The notes under the pieces: model-generated
Told to the model about the DNA's origin: nothing
The model's input: the letters and a program-made list of their open reading frames with translations, nothing else
The model's database searches: none
Shown here: positions 10,985 through 25,012 of the stretch, piece by piece
Layout of the letters: every line of letters starts with the position of its first letter
How positions within the stretch are numbered: the first letter of the stretch is position 1
Source of the DNA: Chanodichthys erythropterus
Taxonomy: Eukaryota; Chordata; Actinopteri; Cypriniformes; Xenocyprididae
Direction of reading: 5' to 3'
Assembly (NCBI RefSeq): GCF_024489055.1
Contig: NC_090226.1
Location: 10,001 to 74,000, forward strand
Length of the DNA stretch: 64,000 nucleotides
Position numbers and translations under genes: made by a program

Positions 10985-11715
10985 TCACCAGATCACACTG
11001 GAAATGCTGGTTTCCCGGGGCAACAGTGGCAGCATAGCATTGTTCACGTGCTGCTCCTCTATGGCCTGCTGCTGCTCGCGGGGCAGCTTCCCCTGCGCCC
11101 GCTGGCCGTTCAGGAGCGTCATGGGGATGTTGCAGTAAGTGTGCTGGTTGCCAAGTGATGACAGAGGCGGGAGGGTCCCAGAGGAGGGAATGTCATACTC
11201 GTAGCTCCTGTAGTAGTGCTTCTGTCGCAGCTGCGTGTGGTACGTGTTGTGGAAAGTAGAACGCAGCTCAGGGTGAGCGGTGGCCATGGCGGTGGAAGTC
11301 GCTGCGGCCATGGAGATTGCAGAAACTGTCTGCAACTCACCAAACGGGCCCTGCTCGCTGACATCCAGCACCTGCTCATGCGACAGCTTGGGCTCAGGCC
11401 GCTTAAAGGGCATTTCATACTGCAGCTGCTTCCAGAACTTGGAGTTGAGCTTGCTGCTCTTGGGTCCCGGCCACTTGATGACCGTTAGCAGTTTTATGGT
11501 ATGTTTGAGAGCCTCAACTTCCTGGTAGTTCATGATTCCCCGCAACTCAGTGCATTCGATGAGGATGACTTTGATCTCTCCGGTGACCAGCATGTTCCGC
11601 AGCCGCGTCTCCAGCTCAAAGATGCTCCAGCCGCGCCTCACCACGTAGTTAGGCGTCATAACGATGATGAGACGTTTACTCTGGTCAACGCAGCGAGCAA
11701 CGTCCTCAATGTAGG
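10985..11715 (-). CDS. il1rapl1: il1rapl1 last coding exon: TIR domain end and C-terminal tail
   Basis: The exon starts after a polypyrimidine-CAG acceptor. Its first two bases complete a Thr codon, so the join reads PTG-TYIEDVARCVDQSKRL. It continues through the rest of the TIR domain (MTPNYVVRRGWSIFELETRL; FWKQLQYEMPF is the FW box 3 region), then the roughly 140-residue tail specific to IL1RAPL proteins. That tail includes LDVSEQGPFGELQTVSAIS and NQHTYCNIPMTL, and it ends LPLLPRETSISSVIW before TGA at 10985-10987. This C-terminus matches vertebrate IL1RAPL1; the IL1RAPL2 ending differs as I recall it. In mammals the tail contacts NCS-1 and PSD-95. Which fish duplicate (a or b) is undetermined. 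Confidence 0.97.
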
Positions 11716-12128
11716 CTGAGAGAGAGAGAGAGGCAGAACGTCAGTAGCTTCCGTGTGTTAAAAATTTCAAACATCATTGTTTTCATGCAAATAAAACAGA
11801 AGGAAACACAAATCTAATGTGTCCTAAAAACTGCCATAACACAGCACTGCGCGTAGAGTAAAACTCTCTGCCAAAGAACTTCACTAATACAGTATGTGAC
11901 AAAACAGCAGAATGACTCAATGAAAGAACACACTGAAAACACGGGACGGGGGAACAGGACAGACAAAGCGACATCAAACACAAATCCTGCTCTGACCTCA
12001 TGGAGCCGAAGTCTCTGAATGAGGCAGTTTTATATATTGACCTAAAATAGCATTGATGAGAAAACGAAACTCATTCAGTGCTGCATTACTCTAGCCTAAG
12101 CCTGAGAAAAAAGAGTGAAAGAGAGCGA

Positions 12129-12130
<2 letters not shown>

Positions 12131-12199
<69 letters not shown>
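12131..12199. repeat. (TG)n microsatellite
   Basis: About 34 uninterrupted TG units. Confidence 0.95.
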
Positions 12200-12201
<2 letters not shown>

Positions 12202-13195
12202 GATGACTAGATACATCCAGTCTAAAAGGTCTTATTATGTGAAACTGTGAACAGTGACAGACAGACTCTCTCTCTAGTCCTATTTTACAACAAATAGTAA
12301 AAACATAATAATGCTGTTCAACACTCATGCACCATTCTTTACCTTAATCACTAATGCACTTGCTCTCTAACAGAATAACTAGATACTCTAATTTTACACA
12401 TTCAGAACATTATGGTGATCGGTTCAACCTAAATCAGCGCCATGTCCCAATTTCCCCCAAAGGTGTAAAAGCGTGTGAGTCAGATTTGTTGACACAAGTG
12501 GAAAAGGCTAAGGAAGAATACCTCTAAGGAGTCTTGTGTCATCCTGGAAATGATCATTGCTGAAACCTAGACATAGATATTTCAACATTGAAAGTCTGAT
12601 CAGCTGATTCAGCATAAACTTAAAAAAAACAAAAAAAAAACATTGAGGACTTCCACAAGAGAAACTGGCATAACTGTAGGATTTTCAGTTAGAATCACCA
12701 GTTTATCCAGCTTAATATGGGACTGAGGGACTGCAGGGCTAACAAGGCTAACAGAGTAAAATAATGTACACTGTCCCACTCTCATTAAAGATCCATTACG
12801 AGTTTATCTCCTAAACACAAATCAATCCTTTTGTTTAGCTCTGATTACGAGCACCTCGTCCCATATTAACATCTAACAGTCCCCAGACAACAGACAGAAG
12901 TGCAGACAAAACAAACATGGAATTTTTCAAGTAAAAAGGGCAAGACAAATACAGTATATGTGTTGAATCACATGAGCAAACAAAAACACAAACATAAGAA
13001 ATACAAATAATGTACAAGAAGCCTCATTGAAAGCACAGATATCAGATCTAAAATATTATTCACCGACCAAACAAATAAAAGCTTATCAAACAAAAGTAAC
13101 TTGAAATGAAAATAAACATGAAACTTTCTCCATACAACATTCAACAGGATGAAGATGCAACTCTACACAAACAAAGACACACATATGGCTTGTTT

Positions 13196-13701
13196 CCACC
13201 GAGCGGTACAGTTCGGTTCAGTTCAGTTCAGTATCGGGATGGTAAACCCTGATCCGGCTTGTGTTTCCACTGCGAACAGTACTCTTATTTGATAGGTGTG
13301 GTGTATGCTGGAAAGTAGTGATCGATGTCGTTCTCGCGTGAAGAAGAAAGTTAAAGTAAACAACAATGGAGGACATACAGCAGCTTTGTTTGAGCAAAAG
13401 CTGAAGGCTGCAAAAGAAAAAACAGCCAAAAAATACACATTGTGTTGCAACGGTATTGTGTTGTCTTTCCCCTTGAAGCACGCGCAAGTGAAGATTGTCT
13501 GACAACCAATCAATGCTCTGCAGTGACTGTAGCTCCACCCTTTTGGTACTGGTTCTATTGGTACTATTGTGTTGTTACTCCAACGGAAGGTCCCGAAAAA
13601 ATTGGTACGGTACTGTTTGGAATTAGGGTACCATTCACAACTTTCACTACAGCAAAAAATGCATACTGTACTGAACCGTACCGCTCGGTGGAAACGAGCC
13701 A
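13196..13701. mobile_element. MITE with TGGCTTGTTTCCACC ends, 506 bp
   Basis: The left end TGGCTTGTTTCCACCGAGCG and the complement of the right end, TGGCTCGTTTCCACCGAGCG, are near-perfect inverted repeats; the match runs on through GGTACAGTTCGG. ATA flanks both sides (13193-13195 and 13702-13704), a possible 3-bp target duplication. No transposase frame is present. The right end lies 39 bp from the il1rapl1 splice donor at 13741. Confidence 0.8.
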
Positions 13702-13746
13702 ATAGTCATACATGTTTACACACACCTTACAACTAATGAAACTTAC

Positions 13747-13917
13747 TTCCAGTTGGGATCAAGTCCCTGTCAGGAATGAAGAGTTTATACCCATAATGCT
13801 TTTCCAGAACATCTGGCAGAATCTCCAATGCAAAACGTTCTTCCTCTCTGGTTTCCTGACTCCACTGATCTGGATCCACTTTAGTGTAGGACACGTACGC
13901 ATCATAGTCTTTATTTT
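13747..13917 (-). CDS. il1rapl1: il1rapl1 exon: N-terminal half of the TIR domain
   Basis: A 171-nt exon with 56 whole codons plus two bases at the start and one at the end. It reads NKDYDAYVSYTKVDPDQW (TIR box 1, YDAYVSY) through HYGYKLFIPDRDLIPTG (box 2 and BB loop). The acceptor is TGTAAG and the donor GTAAGT; phases fit both neighbours exactly. The TIR domain of this receptor is cytoplasmic and, in mammals, signals to JNK and synaptic scaffold partners rather than to classical inflammation. Confidence 0.96.
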
Positions 13918-14813
13918 CTTACAACACACAAACAGAATGGAGACTCACAATTAAACAGTTCTTCACCACACTACGCATTCATAACTTGTATTAGCAGTAT
14001 TTTTGATCCTGAGCAGTAGCTACAGTATTGCCTTCACATCTCGGCTGCGTTCATGAAGGATTGAGATCTCAAAAGGCTTGAATTTGGTACCACCAAACAT
14101 GAAATATACTCACAAACCCCTGCCACTTAATTATGAAAGAGAGTTTCATTATGAAAAGCACTTTCGGTAACAGACTTTAAAATGATAGGTGTTTTCTTCA
14201 CTTTATTGACCTTTGTGGATGAAATTTACAACGAGTTTAAGTAAATCTGCCTGAGGAAGTCTCAAGCGTGCCGCACTGTCCACTTCAAATGGACAAGCCC
14301 TGATTCCTTTAAACTTTGAGAAAATGGAAAATCTGTTTTTGCCTTCCTGGAGAGGCACAATTAGAGAAAGTTTAATAGTAAATTAAAGTCAAAGGTGTTT
14401 TACTGTCCCTCTGCCTTCTTATTTCTTATATTCCTTCCCCATCTACCACAGAGGACCAAAAGCAGAAGTTACATAAATGGTTTAAAGGAACTACTGATAG
14501 GTTGAGGATTATGGTGTTTTAATATTTATTCGTATATGCAATCAACCTATATCTGAGGGACAAAATGATGACAAAACCAATCAGCTAAAAATCCCTTTCT
14601 TGGGAAATGTTATTGTTATTGTTTCTCAATAATCTGACCAAATGTTTGGCTAATAAAGCATTTCAATGGCTCTTGCCTCTTCATTGATTAATTTATTGTG
14701 AAGGAAAAATTGCAACAATGATCCACCATAATGACATAAAAGAATTTAATGAATCTGTCTTTATCTAAGGTGTTCTATTCAGATTGTTAGAACTTCTTCA
14801 TAATATTTCTTAC
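13918..14813 (-). other. il1rapl1 intron between TM and TIR exons
   Basis: An 896-bp GT-AG intron (donor GGAG|GTAAGA). I see no repeat or gene in it. Confidence 0.85.
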
Positions 14814-14960
14814 CTCCATCCACATCCTCACTGCCAAAGTGATTTCTGTAGAAGAGCATGAGTTCAATTCTGTAACACTTATACAGGGACACCAAAAATA
14901 TCAACATCAGCAGAATGGCTCCCAAACCTCCAGCTAACTCTACCGTATACATGAGCTCTG
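14814..14960 (-). CDS. il1rapl1: il1rapl1 transmembrane exon
   Basis: A 147-nt exon encoding AELMYTVELAGG, then the hydrophobic membrane span (LGAILLMLIFLVSLY), then the juxtamembrane KCYRIELMLFYRNHFG and SEDVDG. It starts after a (CT)n-CAG acceptor that is immediately followed by another CAG, a tandem NAGNAG acceptor. Using the second AG would drop three bases and remove the alanine before ELMYTV, keeping frame. As I recall it, mammalian IL1RAPL1 reads HKRELMYTV, without that alanine, so the shorter exon (to 14957) is plausible. The donor is G|GTAAGA. Confidence 0.95.
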
Positions 14961-15183
14961 CTGAGAGAGAGAGACAGAAACAGAGAGAGACAGTTATAAT
15001 ATGCACAACATACATCAGCACACACTCACTCTATCAATGAACAAAGTGATGAGGTCAGATTCACACGTCTGTCCCTCAGCTCAAAGTGAATGAACATTTC
15101 ATGTATTCCTCTATGTGTGTGTGTATGTGGTTAAGGTAACAATATCCATGACAATATCCAAAACCCTTGTCCTTGGGGGATCC

Positions 15184-15309
<126 letters not shown>

Positions 15310-16278
15310 GCTCTGCTGAACACACTGACTGCTGGCTCGTGCACAACTACATCACTGTTGTGCAGGTCATTCCCGAAACACAGATGTCACACAGATGTGC
15401 CAGACCAAGAAGAATGAGTGCACATCAAGCAGTCAGGGGCTAATCACACCTGTCCAAATGAGGCCAACAGCAGCGATGTGTTTGTGATGTTGTTCTTCTG
15501 TCCTCGAGCTGAGTATCTGAGAAAGTCACTACTGCAATGTTAAATGCAAGAGGATCATTCACCTCGACTCGGCTGCAGTGGTGGCTGAAGATGAATGCTC
15601 TTTAAATGGGCAGAGTTCATGCTGCAACAGACCTGACAGACCCAGCAGACGTCGGTCTTGGGCTCTAGTGTCATGTCAGGTCTGCATCAGCAGCTTTGTT
15701 TATCGGTGGTGATATTTGAATTGTTTTAGAGAGAGGAGATGACGGCTGCTATCGCGTGTTTGTGTTCAATGTTCTGGAATGAAAGACGGAGGTGAGGAAA
15801 TGGCCTCATTGATACAACAGATGCACCAGCTGTGGCTGCTGAGATGTGGCTGTTTTCGAACTCCTTGAACTCTCAATGTATCTGTTTGATGGACATTGTA
15901 CCAGACAAATGTACCAGGATCAAATGTATCTCATGTGGAATTCTTGAATTCAGTCAGTTATGGATCATCTTCTGTTTGAAGAGACTAAACACAGGGTGAG
16001 AAAGGCATCAAAATACACAGATAGACACACAAGGAAAGGAGGGAAGCTAATGTGAGGAGAGAATGAAAAGTGATGAGTGAGGGAAACGGGCAACAGATGC
16101 TGTTAAATTGGCCTCAACATCTTCAACCGAAACAGAACAGTGCCTGCAGGCCTCATTAATAACTTACTATAAGCACTGATAGTGATTGTGATTATCAAAA
16201 GATCAAGAAAGCAGGAGACACACGAAAGTGAGTGTGAGAGAGAGAGAGAGAGAGACTAGTGTGAAGTATTTGCCATTT

Positions 16279-16856
16279 GTAGTAGCTGCGTTTACATTGA
16301 GCCTAATAATCTGACTGTAATCGAACTAGTAACACAGTCAGAATAAAAAAGTCACATGTAACCACATCGATTGGAATTAATTTGCCAAAATTTAATTCGG
16401 AATATAAGGGGTGGTTTAAACCTTTTCTAATACATTGGAGAGGACGTAAACACTTGATCAGATTGAAAACCAACACTGGAAAGTACTGCGCATGTGCAAT
16501 GAAGTAATGGCGCAGTGACGTATGATGAATGGAACGAGCTGAATGGGGCGTTTTTGCTGCTTGATTAACATAAGCAGCACAACACAAAGCTTCATGTGCT
16601 CATCGTTTCCTAAATTAGGACCCAAAATATATAGATATTAAGTCTACTCTTTAAAACAAAGAAAAGAAGCAATGTAGAAGAATAGTCATTATGTGCAAAC
16701 AGTATGAAACTGTCATGTCAAAAAATCAATTCTGATTTGAAGCTTGTGACATATAAACACACACATCAACCTGATCACTTTATTTAGTGGTCATGTAAAC
16801 ACTAGGTTTGGATTCAGTTCGGAAACAAAAGGTGTCCATGTAAACGTAGCTACTAC
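16279..16856. mobile_element. Inverted-repeat element with GTAGTAGCTRCGTTTACAT ends
   Basis: The left end GTAGTAGCTGCGTTTACAT and the complement of the right end GTAGTAGCTACGTTTACAT match at all but one base. The interior contains further CATGTAA/TTACATG half-sites, usual in such MITEs. No transposase frame or clear target duplication was seen. Confidence 0.65.
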
Positions 16857-17931
16857 TGTTAGCTAACACTTACACTTTAACATTTCCTTCCTTTTTTAAT
16901 GCTTTACTGTGTTACATTACTGCAACATTACAGCTAGAAGGAAGTCAAAGTGTTGTGCAGACACGTCTGCTCATCAGATGACCTAGTCTGTAAGCATGTC
17001 AGATGGGTTTGTGGATCAATGATTCTGTTGTGTTGTGGTGAACAGCACTTTCCAGAGCCCAGTTTTATGGCAGGGCCCCTTTCTGACTGAAAGGTTTGCT
17101 ACATTTCGGGTGTATCTTGGTGGACTAGCACAAACAAATGTCCAACATCATATATAATATAAGGAATGCTAGAACAACTGACAGACACCTCAAGCGTGGG
17201 AAGGACAGGACTTCTCTTTGGTCCACAAGCAGTTTCTGCCCTCCACCCATTTTGAGACTAAATTCCCAAGGTTTAAGCCAGGTCCGCCATAAAACATTCT
17301 TTAGGACCTTTTGGATGTGGCAATGGTGGCTGAAAGAAAGAGAAGCCACAAGAGTCCATTCATAACTATGTTTGAAAACCTTAAAACTGATGTAAACTAC
17401 AACACATCCATTTCATATTTATTCAGAGAAATAAGTACTCTCAGTGACAGCTATATGTAGAGCAACATCTAGCACAAATTCGGATGTTAATGTACAAATC
17501 AATGCATGACAATCTTTTTCCATCTTGTTTGGATTCTGTGTTCAGAACATTTTTGGAAAGTGAGAAATGCATTGGTAAAAATTTAAAGATACTGTTCTAA
17601 CTGTGAGCTTTAGATTATTCAAATGAGTTCCACAGGGGAAGGAAGGGCAGGCCACACTGTGTGTTTTCCCCTCTGATGCAGCACTAGAATGAAGTGCCAA
17701 ATTGCAATCTCCTCCTCATTGGAAAGGGATAAATGTTCCCTTTCAACAGACACTCCAACAATCTTTTGATAGCACCAAGGTAAATTTCCTTGGCTGTTGC
17801 ACCACAATCAGAGAAGGAAAGAGTCATCTGTTACTTTCACACTCACCTTAGGTGATGTACGCCCAAAACGCAAAACATAATTTGGTCATCTGATTATAAC
17901 TCATCATTAAAACCCTAACCCTTGGAAGTGT

Positions 17932-18905
17932 GTGTGGGCAGAACGCCAAAACACAGAACAGGACATGTATTCAGGTGTTTATATTTCCCTCATTTTTAGA
18001 GTGGCTAAAAGTAGCTACTCTGAAAAGCTGAAAAAACAGTTTTCAGCCATTGACCCGTCATTCTGGACAGGCCTGAGGAGCAACAAATGTGCATCCCCCA
18101 AATGTGCGGAGGATCAACAAATGGCTGAGGATCTAAATCTAAACATTTCAGACATACACCAACACCTCCTGCGTTCCAACCTGCGCTTAAGGTCTGTGTG
18201 GAAGACGTGAGCTGAGTCTTCAAAAAACACAACACTAGTAAAACACCAGGTGAGGAAGTTCAACCTGCTGAAACAGTTCTACTCGGTCATCATCGAGTCT
18301 GTCCTGTGTTCATCTATAACTGTCTGGTTTGGTTAAGCTACCAAATCAGACATCAGGAGACTACAACGGACAGTCAGGACGGTTGAGAAGATTATTGGCT
18401 CCCCCCTGCCCAAAGATCTTTACACTTCCAGAGTGAAAAAAAGGGCAACGAAAATCACTTTGGACCCCACCGTTTGCCCTCTGGCTGGCGCTACAGAGCA
18501 CCGACCACCAGAACAAGAACAGTTTTTCCCCGCAGGCTATATTCTGCCAGAACAATTAAAAACTCCTGTAATATACACTGTCTACAATAACTGTACATTT
18601 GTACATAACATCTAGAAATTGTACATTTGTAAATTACATAAACTGTACACTTGTAAAAAACATATCTGTACATTAATTAAAACAATTATATCTATTTTTC
18701 ACTAGTTTTTTTACCACTATATTATATTGCATTATTACATTTTTGTTTTCTTATATTATTGCTATATTTCATCACTACTGTGTAATTCCTATGTATGTCT
18801 GCACCATGTCTGTACTCTGCAATGGAAGCTCCTGTGGCCAAGACACAATCCTTGAATGTGTAAACATACTTGGCAATAAAACTCTTTCTGATTCTGATTC
18901 TGATT
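17932..18905 (+). pseudogene. Internally deleted non-LTR retrotransposon, 3' part
   Basis: The first part reads SSYSEKLKKQFSAIDPSFW and continues to MAEDLN, the pre-RT linker of a fish LINE. After a deletion near 18210-18240 comes the ORF2 end: KFNLLKQFYSVIIESVLCSS, TVWFG, then a stop, then IRRLQRTVRTVEKIIGSPLP. A 3' UTR follows with a (ATTCTG)n tail at 18885-18905. The RT core is missing. The clade is not assigned; it differs from the L2 copies elsewhere in the window. Confidence 0.7.
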
Positions 18906-19754
18906 TGAGCCGTTGAATTTACAAGACAAACAAATGTCAAGTGTTGTAGTGAACTGGGATCTGTCCATGTTGATGTATATTTACGTATAGAGCAATGAAG
19001 GCATGAAATAAACATCAGAGTGAAGAGTGAATCTCAACTGCAGCATAATCTGGCCAGCTTCATTCTCAGAGTCAATCTCTTTCATGTACAGAATGAAGAG
19101 GATCAGTCTGCCATCAAAGCCATTTTTCAGATTCAGATTTTAAAAGAGAAATTATGTAAAAGTATTCTCACCTAAAGGCAACTAGGTCTATAAGGGAAAA
19201 AAAACCTTAATGGTGCAGAAATATCCAGCTAGGCAGGGTGAAAAATGCTAAAAAGCATCATGACAATTTCACAATGAGCAAACACAGACATGGAAAAACC
19301 TGTCTGAAAAAAAAAGAAGTTTACAACTTTATTGTTTTTTAACAGATAATTCAAACAGTATGTTTATAGACAAAATCTGCGTTTTCCAGATAATAAATAA
19401 AAAAAACAAGCCAAAATCAGGAAGGATATTGGTTGCCTGAGACCACAGCCTGTCACATTGACCAATCATAACTGGATTTTACTCTAAAATCACTTTCATA
19501 CTAAATTGCTTTTCATCAAAACTGAGATCTCCCGGTAAATAATCAGCAAGTGTTGAACTTGCAAATGAAAAGCTGCCTATACACAACGCATATTTAAACC
19601 TTTGTGATGCAGGTTCACCAATGTGAATGAATTGATTAGAAGACTATGGAACAGGAGGATGCTGACGGTAGCAGCAGTGTGTACTGTACATTCATAGAAA
19701 ACACAGGTTTCAAACGTTAGCATCCGCCGCACAATCATCTTAAGTGTCTCTTAC

Positions 19755-19900
19755 CCCTCTTGCTGAGCTGGATGTTGGCTTGTCGTCTTCCGTGGCCATT
19801 TTCCACATAACATGAATAGTTTCCCATGTCGCTCTCCTCCACGGCATCTATTGTCAGTGAGATGGACACTTCCTGCTCTCCCAGGTGCTCCCGAATAGTT
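19755..19900 (-). CDS. il1rapl1: il1rapl1 exon: C-terminal half of the third Ig domain
   Basis: A 146-nt exon: one base, 48 codons, one base. It encodes TIREHLGEQEVSISLTIDAV, then ESDMGNYSCYVENGHGRRQA and NIQLSKR. DMGNYSCYVENG is the Ig F-strand motif with the disulfide cysteine. The acceptor is TCTAG and the donor AGGG|GTAAGA. The phases join precisely to ESEIK upstream and to (A)ELMYTV downstream. It is extracellular and part of the region that binds presynaptic PTP-delta in mammals. Confidence 0.95.
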
Positions 19901-21900
19901 CTAGAATGGTGGAGAGAAGAAGAGGAGAACTGTTCAACAACCATCTAAGATTCAAATCAAATTCACATGCTGAACGCAGCCTCTTCTGTGTCGTATAGTT
20001 CCTCCTGATACTAACATCTATTCTGTTAGCAGGCATCCTAACCCTAACCCACTGTCCAAAAAAACAGTACTCTTATTTTACAGAAGTTAAAACTGTTAAA
20101 CCCTTTTTCATTACATATGAGACGAGTTCAATTCAGTTATAAAGAAGCACTCTAGAAAACAGTGATTTCATCGTCCAGATCAGTTCAGTTCTTATTCAGA
20201 TAGTCTCAGTACAGTCAAATCAGGAATACTGCTGAATATTTTATGTTTGAGAAAGCTAACCCTTCATTTAAAACTATTTTAAATGAAACTAATTGTGTTT
20301 TTGTATAGTAACTCTACAGACGCACGGATATGAAAAATGTAAAACACTACTATCACGTGTCTTTTGCTTGTTCAGGGTGCAGTGGAGTGTACAGGAGTTT
20401 GTCATAGTGCTTATATGTACATGTATTGGCACAAATACAGTATGTATGTGCAATTAAGGAACTTTATAGTTATTGCACTGCACTGAGTTGAGCTGTATAA
20501 TGACACTATGCTTTACCACAGAATTTGTTGTTATTATTGTGAAGCTGCTTTCAAAAATCTGTATTGTGAAAAGCGCTCTACAGATAAATGTGAATTGAAT
20601 TGAAATTATTGATAACTACATCTACTCTTCAGACATAGTGACACACTGAATAAAGTGAAAAACAGACATTTACATTACGATTAAAAAAGACAATCCTACA
20701 TAAAACACACACAAGACTGTCAAGCACTGTGGGGAAGAAAAATAACAGGTTTTGGAAGAGAAAAAAGTGTTTTTTCTTTGCAGCTGCCATGGAAACTACT
20801 GTATGTCTGTGGAGAGAGAGAGAGGATGATGAGGAATTCATGTCATTAAAGAAACATTGTTTCTGTTCTTGTTCAAAAAGAATATGGCGATGTTCTGCCC
20901 TCTTTGTGTTTGTGTTTGTTCCACACCATTACAGTGATGTCAGAGCAGGGTTCGTGTCAGTAATCACGGGCACAAATTAGACTAAGTGTTTGTAGTGGAC
21001 CGAGCTGCAAGACCTAAACCTAGTGGATCTCAGGGCTGTTCCTTTAGCGCTCGATCACTGTACATTCTGGATGTCTCCAATACAGGGTTACAGATTCAAC
21101 TGTACTGTCATTACTGTCAGCTCTTCTCTATTAGCAGGCCGAATACATTCAGCCACTGGCACGGTAACAGGCAGAAAATGACAAACTGGCCTTAGGATCA
21201 GTTCTAAATGACTGATAACTGACATGCAGACAAACACTCAACCACGGCATGAGCCATATACCATATTTATATAATGAAGAGCTGTTGATTCATTCTGATG
21301 GCCATAGTCTGTAGCCTTTAATCGTGGGGAGAGATGCATATGATGCTCGTGGTGTGTTTGTACACTGAAACATGTATAAGTGTTTTCTCTCTTCCATAAG
21401 GCTTCAGGTATGTGTATACCTTATCATGAGTCTCCTTTTTGCTACACTATATCTCAATTCATGAACTGACTTCAAGTAACAGGCACTTTAGATCTAGTTC
21501 AGGTGAGCCCAGATTCAGTCATCCGCTTTGACCCTGATACTCATCATGCGGCGATTAAGATTGCATATGCCTGAATTGAATTATTAATGGAGTCAATGAA
21601 ATTTAGATGGAGATTACAAGAGAAAGAAGCTTGTCTGCTCATCTTGATCCAGACTGCTGAGGATTAATGGGATGCTTTTACTCACAAGGTCTTAACACTC
21701 ATCTGATGGCCGCTGAACGACTCCAGCAGGGTTGAATCAAGGTGGATGTGAAGGATTCACAATGTCAGACGCGTGGACATGTGCGCAAACACGCAATCGT
21801 TTTGTTTATTTCGTTGCACACACAGATTCAGATATGGACAGCAGTTTTGAATCTTCTTGATCAATGAAAAGAGAGGGTGCCATTAGGATAAATTACTCAC
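19901..21900 (-). other. il1rapl1 intron within the third Ig domain
   Basis: A 2.0-kb GT-AG intron (donor AA|GTGAGT). At about 20150-20605 it carries decayed copies of a common fish tail repeat (GAAAAGCGCTCTACAGATAA). No gene was seen. Confidence 0.8.
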
Positions 21901-22033
21901 TTAATTTCACTTTCTCTGATCCGGCTTTCGTCCAGATCCTCAATGAACTTCTCTCCCTTCATCCAGTAGATGAGAGGACTCACATCCCCGCTGTAACCAA
22001 AGAACGCTCGGCAGGTCAGGTTCACAGGGCTGC
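21901..22033 (-). CDS. il1rapl1: il1rapl1 exon: N-terminal half of the third Ig domain
   Basis: A 133-nt exon encoding SPVNLTCRAFFGYSGDVSPL, then IYWMKGEKFIEDLDESRI and RESEI(K). NLTCRAFFGYSGDVSPLIYW contains the B-strand cysteine and the C-strand tryptophan of the Ig fold; NLT is a possible N-glycosylation site. The acceptor is TTTTTCAG and the donor GTGAGT. Its first two bases complete a Gly codon left by the 63-kb exon, giving MQLG-SPVNLTC. Confidence 0.95.
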
Positions 22034-24988
<2,955 letters not shown>

Positions 24989-25012
24989 TGTGTGTGTGTG
25001 TGTGTGTGTGTG

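Larger units (their letters stand above)
11716..13746 (-). other. il1rapl1 intron between the TIR exons
   Basis: A GT-AG intron with donor GTAAGT at 13741-13746 and an acceptor after CTCTCTCAG. It holds a (TG)n array at 12131-12199 and an inverted-repeat element at 13196-13701 close to the donor. Nothing else was recognised. Confidence 0.85.

Noticed and set aside
11119..11528. Ala/Ser-rich frames on both strands over the last il1rapl1 exon
   Set aside because: They are shadows of the well-supported TIR/C-terminal coding frame.
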